Below, piece after piece: positions 4,594-9,811 of a stretch of 9,811 bases of DNA (its first letter is position 1; each line of letters opens with the position of its first letter). The translations under genes and the position numbers were made by a program. A model generated the notes under the pieces. It saw only the letters and a program-made list of their open reading frames with translations. It had not been told where the DNA came from and searched no databases. Source of the stretch: Desulfobulbaceae bacterium (GTDB lineage Bacteria; Desulfobacterota; Desulfobulbia; Desulfobulbales; Desulfocapsaceae); the NCBI GenBank assembly GCA_031256095.1, contig JAIRRG010000047.1, positions 1 through 9,811 of the forward strand. Direction: 5' to 3'.

Positions 4594-4622
4594 TTGGTAC
4601 CATCCGGGCCGGGCGCTGTCAA
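4594..4622 (-). promoter_or_regulatory. Promoter of tRNA-Ser
   Basis: On the minus strand a perfect TTGACA (4622-4617) is followed by a 17-base spacer and a weak -10 box TACCAA (4599-4594). Transcription would start near 4586, about five bases before the mature tRNA 5' end. The spacer is very GC-rich, as expected of a stable-RNA promoter with a discriminator-type control region. Confidence 0.6.
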
Positions 4623-4785
4623 GGCAATTGCGGCGCCATGGCAGGATTCATTGACCGATACTCCCCGACAAAAGCACCTCGCTCCATTCCCGCCGCCGCT
4701 CATGATGGGCAAAGCTTTCATGGCCGACAGTTCATGGATAAGACCGGATAATTCCATTTGTTGCCGACATTGGCAAAGGCCTTCC

Positions 4786-4813
4786 TTGCGTGTTTCCGCT
4801 GGCCCGGTATAAT
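4786..4813 (+). promoter_or_regulatory. Sigma70-type promoter of the secDF operon
   Basis: TTGCGT (4786-4791), a 16-base spacer and a consensus TATAAT (4808-4813) predict a start near 4820 and a leader of about 70 bases before the ATG at 4892. Confidence 0.65.
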
Positions 4814-4891
4814 CGACGAGTTTGTCGCCAGTTGGCCGGTTAAGAAAATCGGCGTTTTCCCGGGCAAAGCCCACACCATCAAGCCATCGCC

Positions 4892-7462
4892 ATGAACACC
4901 ACCATTAAATTGAAACTGGGATTGCTCTTCTCTTTTATTGTCCTGTCCTTCGTTGTTCTGATGCCTTCTTTTTCCAGCCACACACCCGATTGGTGGAAGA
5001 AATACCTCAGCCCCGGCGCCCTGCGGCTCGGCCTTGATCTGCAAGGCGGGATGCATCTGGTGCTGCAAGTCAACCTGCCGCAGGCGGAAATCAACAGCTT
5101 GCAACTGGCGGCCAATGAGCTGAAAGAGACGCTGGCCGAAAAATCGCTGAGTGCCGTCCAAACCGCATCAGCCGACCCGAAGGTCGCCGTTTTCACCCTG
5201 GCCAATACCGGCGCCTCCGAGGAAGTGGCCAACATCATCAAAAAGGATTTCCCGGATCTTAACGCCAAAATTGAGGCCCAGGCTGGCACCTTCCCCAAGG
5301 TCTTCCTCAGCCTGACCGATAAAGCCAAATTGAACATTGAAAACGGCGCCGTTGACCAGTCGCTGGAAATTCTCAGAAACCGCATCGACCAATTCGGCGT
5401 CGCCGAGCCGGTTATTGTTCGTCAGGGAACGAATCAGATCGTCATCCAGTTGCCGGGCATCACCGATAAGGCGCGGGCCATGAAGCTGATTGGCGATACC
5501 GCGCAGTTGGAATTCAAGATGGTGGTCGACAGCCCGGGCGTCAATCTGAACACCCTGATTGCCGAGGCCAAGAAAAATGGCTCGTGGCAGGAAAAGGAAA
5601 GCGTAGCCAAGCTGAATCGCGCCATCCAGGCTTCGCTGCCGGAAAACACCACTCTCTACTTTGAAAAAGACAAGGATCCCAACGGCATCGGCGAAATTAT
5701 CCGCCCGATTCTGCTCGAAAATAAGACGCTGATGACCGGCAATATGGTGAAAAATGCCCAGGTTCGCATCGGCGGCACTTTTAACGAACCTTACGTCAGC
5801 CTCGACCTGACCAACTATGGCGGCAAGCTCTTTGGTAATATCACCGAAAAAAACGTCGGTCGCCGCATGGCGATTGTCCTTGATGGCGTTGTCCGCTCGG
5901 CGCCGGTGATCCGTGAGCGCATTTTAGGCGGCTCGGCCCAGATATCCGGCAATTTCACCCACAGCGAAGCCAGCGACCTGGCCATCGTCCTGCGCGTTGG
6001 CGCCTTACCAGCCCCGGTTGACATCATCCAAAACATGACGGTTGGCGCTAGCCTCGGCCAGGATTCAATCCAGAGCGGCGTCTATTCCGGTGTCTTCGGC
6101 GCCCTGTTGGTCGTCTGCTTCGCGCTGATTTATTACCGACTGTCCGGCTTGGTGGCTAACGTCGCCCTATTTCTTAACATCTTATTTTTGTTTGTTGGCC
6201 TAGCCATTCTCAACTCTACCCTAACGCTACCCGGCATCGCCGGCATTATTCTGTCCATCGGCATGGGCATTGACTCGAACGTTTTGATTTTTGAACGTAT
6301 TCGCGATGAGATAGCCGTGGGCAAGACTGTCCGCTCCGGCATCGACGCCGGGTTTGATAAAGCCTTCTCATCAATCCTCGACTCGCAAGTTACCGCCCTC
6401 ATCACCGCCCTGGCCCTGTTCCTATTTGGCACTGGCCCGATTAAAGGTTTTGCCGTTACCCTCTCCCTCGGCATCATTTTCAACCTCTACACCGCCCTGA
6501 CCTGCTCGCAGACCATATTCCACGCGATCAACCACTACAGACCAATCAAGTATATAAAATACTTACAGATTTTGAAGCGGCAATCGCTTGACTACATGCG
6601 GCTGAGAAACGTCATGTTCACCATCTCGGCGATAATGTCGATCTTGGGCGTCATCGCCCTGATTCAAATCGGGCGCGGCCACGCCAATCTCGGCGTCGAT
6701 TTTGCCGGCGGCTCACTCTTCCAATTCAAGGCTGAACAGAGTTTTCCGCTGGAAGAGGTGCGCAAGGCACTGACCGCTGGCGGCTTCAAAGATGTTGATC
6801 TGCAAGGGGTGGAAAGCGAAAACCGCTTGATGATCAGGCTGGAAAAAGAGGAACGTGTTCATACTGACAAGGCTGCCGCCGTGACAACGCTTCTCAACGA
6901 AAAGTTTCCGGACAAGCATTTTGTCATGGTCAATCAGGAGGAAATCGGCGCCTCGGTCAGCAATACCCTGCGCAATAAAGCCTACCTGGCCATTGCTCTG
7001 TCGCTGGCTGGCATCGTCGGCTACCTGGCCTTTCGTTTTGATATCCGTTTTGGTATTGCCGCCTTGCTGTCAACGCTGCATGACGTCTTCAGCGTCATTG
7101 CCATCTGCTGGCTAACGAACATGCAGATGAACCTGCTGCTGGTGACGGCCATCCTGACCCTGGCCGGTTATTCGCTGACCGACACGGTGGTCATCTTCGA
7201 CCGCCTGCGGGAAAACACCGGCAAACATCCGGAGCTGCCACTCAGTTCCATTATCAATCTCAGCGTCAACGAGGTCTTGAACAGAACCGTGATCACCAGC
7301 GCCACCACGGCGATGGTACTGATTGCGCTGTGGTTTTTTGGCGGCCCGGTGCTGCATAATTTTTCGTCGGTGCTTTTGATTGGCATCATGATTGGCACCT
7401 ATTCGTCGATCTTCGTCGCCAGCCCACTCTTAACCCTGATGCCAGCCAAGAAAAAGGCATGA
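4892..7462 (+). CDS. secDF: Fused protein translocase subunit SecDF
   Basis: SecD and SecF are joined in one 856-residue inner-membrane protein. The SecDF(YajC) complex uses the proton gradient to pull exported proteins out of the SecYEG channel on the periplasmic side. Residues 9-27 are the first membrane helix, followed by LGLDLQGGMHLVLQV and a large periplasmic domain with the conserved RNRIDQFGVAEPVI and QIVIQLPGI. Membrane helices 2-6 lie at about 395-540 and contain GMGIDSNVLIFERIRDE (D461). The SecF half starts near 560 (YMRLRNVMF, then GVDFAGGSLFQF) and has YSLTDTVVIFDRLRE (D764). D461 and D764 are the expected proton-path aspartates. The junction (about residues 545-566) is AT-rich and in frame. 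Many Gram-negatives keep secD and secF separate, so the fusion is notable. No clear Shine-Dalgarno precedes the ATG; yajC is not in the window. The last four bases overlap the next gene. Confidence 0.96.
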   Translation: MNTTIKLKLGLLFSFIVLSFVVLMPSFSSHTPDWWKKYLSPGALRLGLDLQGGMHLVLQVNLPQAEINSLQLAANELKETLAEKSLSAVQTASADPKVAVFTLANTGASEEVANIIKKDFPDLNAKIEAQAGTFPKVFLSLTDKAKLNIENGAVDQSLEILRNRIDQFGVAEPVIVRQGTNQIVIQLPGITDKARAMKLIGDTAQLEFKMVVDSPGVNLNTLIAEAKKNGSWQEKESVAKLNRAIQASLPENTTLYFEKDKDPNGIGEIIRPILLENKTLMTGNMVKNAQVRIGGTFNEPYVSLDLTNYGGKLFGNITEKNVGRRMAIVLDGVVRSAPVIRERILGGSAQISGNFTHSEASDLAIVLRVGALPAPVDIIQNMTVGASLGQDSIQSGVYSGVFGALLVVCFALIYYRLSGLVANVALFLNILFLFVGLAILNSTLTLPGIAGIILSIGMGIDSNVLIFERIRDEIAVGKTVRSGIDAGFDKAFSSILDSQVTALITALALFLFGTGPIKGFAVTLSLGIIFNLYTALTCSQTIFHAINHYRPIKYIKYLQILKRQSLDYMRLRNVMFTISAIMSILGVIALIQIGRGHANLGVDFAGGSLFQFKAEQSFPLEEVRKALTAGGFKDVDLQGVESENRLMIRLEKEERVHTDKAAAVTTLLNEKFPDKHFVMVNQEEIGASVSNTLRNKAYLAIALSLAGIVGYLAFRFDIRFGIAALLSTLHDVFSVIAICWLTNMQMNLLLVTAILTLAGYSLTDTVVIFDRLRENTGKHPELPLSSIINLSVNEVLNRTVITSATTAMVLIALWFFGGPVLHNFSSVLLIGIMIGTYSSIFVASPLLTLMPAKKKA

Positions 7463-8178
7463 CGACCGGGCCGGATATGAACGGGATCATGCCGCTTGCC
7501 GCGGGCGAAACCTTCCGTTTCGCCTGCCACCGAGGCCGGCCCTGCTTTACCGAATGCTGCCGGATGCTGGAGCTAGCGCTGCATCCCTATGATTTTGTCC
7601 TGCTGCGCCGCGCCACCGGTCTCGATTCGCCAAAATTATTCGAGCGATTCATCATTGAAGAGGACGACCGGCGCTATCCCTTTCCCCGCCACTATCTGGC
7701 CATGGTTGACGATGGCCGCGCCAGCTGCCCATTCGTTGACGCCAAAGGCTGCCAAATCTATCCATTCAGGCCCGCCGCCTGCCGCTCGTACCCGGTCGGG
7801 CGCGCCGCGCTGTTTCATGGCCAGGCAGTGGAAGAGCGCTTTGTTCTGGTGCGGGAAGAACACTGCCGGGGTTTTGCGGACGGCGCCCTTTATCGTCCCG
7901 CCGACTATCTGGCCGAACAGGGCCTTACCGCAATCAACCGCTGTCACGACGCGGTGGCCCGCCTCTTGCAAAGACCGGAAATGCGAACCTTCACCGCCAG
8001 CGACGAAGAAAAGCGGCTGTATGTGCTGGCGCTCTGCCAGACTGATCTCTTCCGTGCCCGTCTGCAAGACGGCGATTTCGCCGATTTCACAGCGGCAGGG
8101 CCGGTTCCGGCCAGCGACGAGGAACTGCTGCCCCGCGCCGCCGCCTGGCTGGGACGGAAATTTTTCCCCTCTTCCTGA
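7459..8178 (+). CDS. YkgJ-family cysteine-cluster protein
   Basis: The 239-residue protein has the cysteine pattern of the YkgJ (CxxCxxCC, putative zinc- or iron-chelating) family: C23, C29, C33-C34 in CHRGRPCFTECC, then C90, C98 and C108 in SCPFVDAKGCQIYPFRPAAC, and C136. The motif 'CPF ... C.IY..RP..CR.YP' is diagnostic. Members are predicted metal-cluster proteins, some linked to Fe-S or oxidative-stress functions, but none is well defined. The N-terminal spacing (C-x5-C-x3-CC) is wider than in the short form, and the length is about twice that of minimal YkgJ. The ATG at 7459 overlaps the secDF stop (ATGA), which implies translational coupling; an ATG at 7477 is an alternative. The C-terminal half (from about 150) is helical and unrecognised. 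Its position between secDF and a HAD gene gives no clear pathway. Confidence 0.85.
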   Translation: MTTGPDMNGIMPLAAGETFRFACHRGRPCFTECCRMLELALHPYDFVLLRRATGLDSPKLFERFIIEEDDRRYPFPRHYLAMVDDGRASCPFVDAKGCQIYPFRPAACRSYPVGRAALFHGQAVEERFVLVREEHCRGFADGALYRPADYLAEQGLTAINRCHDAVARLLQRPEMRTFTASDEEKRLYVLALCQTDLFRARLQDGDFADFTAAGPVPASDEELLPRAAAWLGRKFFPSS

Positions 8179-8191
8179 AACGGCAAGCACC

Positions 8192-8827
8192 ATGCTGAAA
8201 GCTTTGATCTTCGATTGCGATGGTGTGATGTTCGATTCCAGGGAGACCAACCGCGCCTACCATGACCACCTGTTGGACGCCTTCGGCCTGCCGCCGATGG
8301 ACGCCGACGAACTGGAATACGTGCATATTCACAATGTCTGGGAGAGTGTCGCCTATATTTTCCGCAATTCCGGCGTGCCCGTCGACAAGGTGCACGAATT
8401 CCGCGCCAAGGATGATTACCGTCCGTTTTTTCGCTACATGAAGATGGAGCCGGACTTGCGCCAATTTTTGGCCATAGCCCATCGTCATTTCAAGCTGGCC
8501 ATCGCCACCAACCGCACCGACACCATGGAGATGATCCTTGCGGATTTTGGCCTAGCCGCTTTTTTCGATAAGGTGATGACCGCGGAAAACTCGCGCTGCC
8601 CGAAACCGTCACCGGAGCCGCTTTTGGAAATCACCGAAGCCTTCGCCTGCCGGATTAACGAGGCGCTGTACATTGGCGACTCGGCCATTGACGAGGAATG
8701 CGCCCGCGCCTGCGCCATGCCGTTCGCCGCCTTCCGTAACCGGAAACTGACCGCCCGTTATTATATCAACTCTTTCATGGAAATTTTTACCTTGCCGCCG
8801 GTGGCCGAAAGGATGGCGGCGATTTGA
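8192..8827 (+). CDS. HAD-superfamily hydrolase (phosphoglycolate phosphatase-like)
   Basis: The 211-residue protein has all four HAD motifs. Motif I is IFDCDGVMFDS with nucleophile D8 and acid/base D10; motif II is T106 in IATNRTD; motif III is K138 in CPKPSPEPL; motif IV is YIGDSAIDEE (D163, D167). Residues about 16-85 form a helical C1 cap, as in phosphoglycolate phosphatase/beta-phosphoglucomutase relatives, so a small phosphorylated metabolite is the likely substrate. The specific substrate cannot be read from the sequence. The frame is open much further upstream, but that is the shadow of the previous gene; the ATG at 8192, 13 bases after the YkgJ-type gene, starts exactly at the motif I strand (MLKALIFDCDG). 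The Shine-Dalgarno is weak, consistent with coupling. It is the last gene of the secDF operon. It is not KdsC-like, despite the neighbouring kdsD, because it carries a cap domain. Confidence 0.9.
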   Translation: MLKALIFDCDGVMFDSRETNRAYHDHLLDAFGLPPMDADELEYVHIHNVWESVAYIFRNSGVPVDKVHEFRAKDDYRPFFRYMKMEPDLRQFLAIAHRHFKLAIATNRTDTMEMILADFGLAAFFDKVMTAENSRCPKPSPEPLLEITEAFACRINEALYIGDSAIDEECARACAMPFAAFRNRKLTARYYINSFMEIFTLPPVAERMAAI

Positions 8828-8841
8828 ACGGTCGCCGGGTA

Positions 8842-8865
8842 GACGGGAACGGGCCGTCCTTTTTT
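8842..8865 (+). terminator. Intrinsic terminator of the secDF operon
   Basis: GACGG (8842-8846) and CCGTC (8854-8858) form a short GC stem, followed by C and six T residues (8860-8865), 15 bases after the HAD stop codon. The opposite strand has no U-run, so it should act on the plus strand only. Confidence 0.75.
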
Positions 8866-8905
8866 CGCCGCTTCCAACAGGGGGCGGAAGGGATAGGGCA
8901 AGGCT

Positions 8906-9811
8906 TTACAGCAGAAAACGAAATTCGCCTTTGCCCAGCAGGTCATGCAGATGCAAAACGCCCAGTAGGGCGCCATCCTCTGCCGTGACTGGCAGCACGG
9001 TAATTTCATGCTGCTGCATGATGCTCAAGGCATCGACGGCCAGCGCTTCAGCACTGATGGTGATTGGGTTTTCCGTCATCAGCGCCCGTGCCGTCACGGC
9101 GCCAATTTGACCACGCTCGGCCAAGAAACGGCGAATGTCGCCGTCAGTGATGATGCCGCGCACGATGTTGTCGCCATCGACGACGACGACAGCGCCGAGA
9201 TTGACGGCGTTCAGGGTGGTCAGGGCGCTCTGGATGCTTCCCGCGAGACCCACCTTGGGCGCGGCCTCGTCGGTCAGCATCACCTCCCGCACCCGTACTT
9301 TCAGCCGTTCGCCGAGGCTGCCGCCGGGGTGGTTGTCGCGAAAATCCCGCGCCTGAAAATTTTTCTGATGCAGAAGCGCGACGGCCAAGGCGTCGCCCAT
9401 GGCCAGGGTTGCTGTGGTGCTGGCGGTCGGGGCCAGACCGAGCGGGCAGGCTTCGCGCGGCACTTTGATGTTCAGGGCGACATCGGCGGCGCGGGCCAAG
9501 GTCGAATGGCGGCCTCCGGTCATGGCGATGATTGGGTTGCCGCGTTTTTGCAGAATGCCGAGCAGGCCGTTCAATTCGGCGGTTTCTCCGGAGTAGGAAA
9601 TGGCCAGAATAACGTCGCCGGCCATGACCATGCCGAGATCGCCGTGCAGGGCTTCAACGGGATGCAGGAAGCAGGCCGGAGTGCCGGTGCTGTTCAGGGT
9701 AGCGGCGATCTTCTGGCCGACGATGCCCGATTTGCCGATGCCAGTGATCACCACTCGCGATGGGCAGGACAACAGAATGGCGATGGCGTGGGCGAATTCT
9801 TTGCCGAGATT
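8906..9811 (-). CDS. kdsD: D-arabinose-5-phosphate isomerase KdsD/KpsF/GutQ (5' end cut by the window)
   Basis: KdsD converts D-ribulose-5-phosphate to D-arabinose-5-phosphate, the first step toward Kdo for lipopolysaccharide or capsule. The visible 301 residues lack about the first 25; the family is about 320-330 residues. The SIS domain shows GIGKSGIVGQKIA, HPVEALHGDLGMV and AISYSGETAE, with LGLAPTASTTATLAMGDALA before the linker and the NHPGGSLGERL signature typical of KpsF/GutQ. Two CBS domains follow: VREVMLTDEAAPKV to GIITDGDIRRFL, and ARALMTENPITISAEA to LLGVLHLHDLLG. An internal TTG at 9772 is not the start because the frame continues with NLGKEFAHAIAIL to the window edge. It is convergent with the HAD gene, 78 bases apart. 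GutQ or a capsule-specific KpsF would look the same here, so kdsD is the general name. Confidence 0.92.
   Translation of the reverse strand, partial: NLGKEFAHAIAILLSCPSRVVITGIGKSGIVGQKIAATLNSTGTPACFLHPVEALHGDLGMVMAGDVILAISYSGETAELNGLLGILQKRGNPIIAMTGGRHSTLARAADVALNIKVPREACPLGLAPTASTTATLAMGDALAVALLHQKNFQARDFRDNHPGGSLGERLKVRVREVMLTDEAAPKVGLAGSIQSALTTLNAVNLGAVVVVDGDNIVRGIITDGDIRRFLAERGQIGAVTARALMTENPITISAEALAVDALSIMQQHEITVLPVTAEDGALLGVLHLHDLLGKGEFRFLL

Larger units (their letters stand above)
4582..4891. other. Divergent regulatory region between tRNA-Ser and secDF, no gene
   Basis: These 310 bases hold the tRNA promoter at the left end and the secDF promoter at 4786-4813. The stretch between them (about 4625-4780) shows no convincing coding sequence on either strand. 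A small stem, GGGC-AAA-GCCC (4862-4872), lies in the secDF leader. No riboswitch or leader peptide was recognised. Confidence 0.6.

Noticed and set aside
4625..4780. Possible riboswitch or leader peptide upstream of secDF
   Set aside because: The predicted transcript begins at about 4820, leaving only about 70 bases with one tiny stem; no known aptamer pattern is present.
4495..4812. 105-residue plus-strand frame starting MAEEVGFEPTELAFNGFQDR
   Set aside because: It is the antisense of tRNA-Ser plus the intergenic region. GFEPT...GFQDRRLQPLGHSS is a well-known false protein produced by serine tRNA genes.
7589..8191. Long N-terminal extension of the HAD frame (200 extra residues)
   Set aside because: It overlaps the YkgJ-type gene in another frame, shows no domain, and the HAD fold begins exactly at the ATG at 8192.
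7636..8250. 204-residue minus-strand frame opposite the YkgJ-type gene
   Set aside because: No recognisable domain or ribosome binding site; it is the antisense of a high-GC coding region with the usual long shadow frame.
8761..9009. Minus-strand 82-residue frame across the kdsD/HAD junction
   Set aside because: It overlaps the kdsD 3' end and the HAD 3' end, lacks a ribosome binding site, and no family pattern is visible.

Overview
This window looks like the chromosome of a Gram-negative bacterium. It encodes a beta-barrel protein with an aromatic C-terminus, a lipoprotein with a lipobox, and KdsD (arabinose-5-phosphate isomerase), which feeds Kdo and LPS synthesis. Promoters are sigma70-like and the tRNA gene encodes its own CCA. 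The small BFD-like [2Fe-2S] protein and the YkgJ-type cysteine-cluster protein would suit an anaerobic Desulfobacterota-type ('deltaproteobacterial') genome, but that placement is inference. The window has two halves of different character.

Left half (1 to about 4490) is accessory and partly decayed. The first 93 bases encode what looks like the tail of an IS1595/ISXO2-type transposase. It abuts a sirtuin (Sir2) gene that lacks its 5' end, stops inside the zinc-binding region and carries further lesions. A RelE/HigB-type toxin and its HTH antitoxin follow, behind a strong promoter with a palindromic operator nested in it; both genes are frameshifted near their 5' ends. A BFD-like [2Fe-2S] protein, a long GC-rich hairpin and, on the minus strand, an outer-membrane beta-barrel gene and a YecR-like lipoprotein gene come next. 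Three small XRE-type HTH regulators follow on the plus strand. The first lies behind a near-palindromic 20-bp site with a degenerate second copy 20 bp upstream. The second has an inverted repeat covering its ribosome binding site and start codon. The third lacks a standard start codon upstream of its HTH domain and is in the -1 frame relative to the second. A perfect 16-bp hairpin ends this block.

Right half (about 4496 to 9811) is housekeeping. A tRNA-Ser(UGA) on the minus strand has its own promoter and shares the bidirectional hairpin terminator with the HTH genes. A sigma70-like promoter then drives a probable three-gene operon: a fused secDF translocase gene, a YkgJ-type cysteine-cluster protein overlapping it by an ATGA, and a HAD-superfamily phosphatase 13 bases further on, ending in an intrinsic terminator. 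Convergent to it is kdsD (SIS domain plus two CBS domains), cut by the right edge of the window.

No complete new defence or biosynthetic system is visible. The most informative signals are the nested regulatory architecture of the decayed toxin-antitoxin module, the operator and start-site features of the three-HTH cluster, and the fused SecDF leading a YkgJ/HAD operon.
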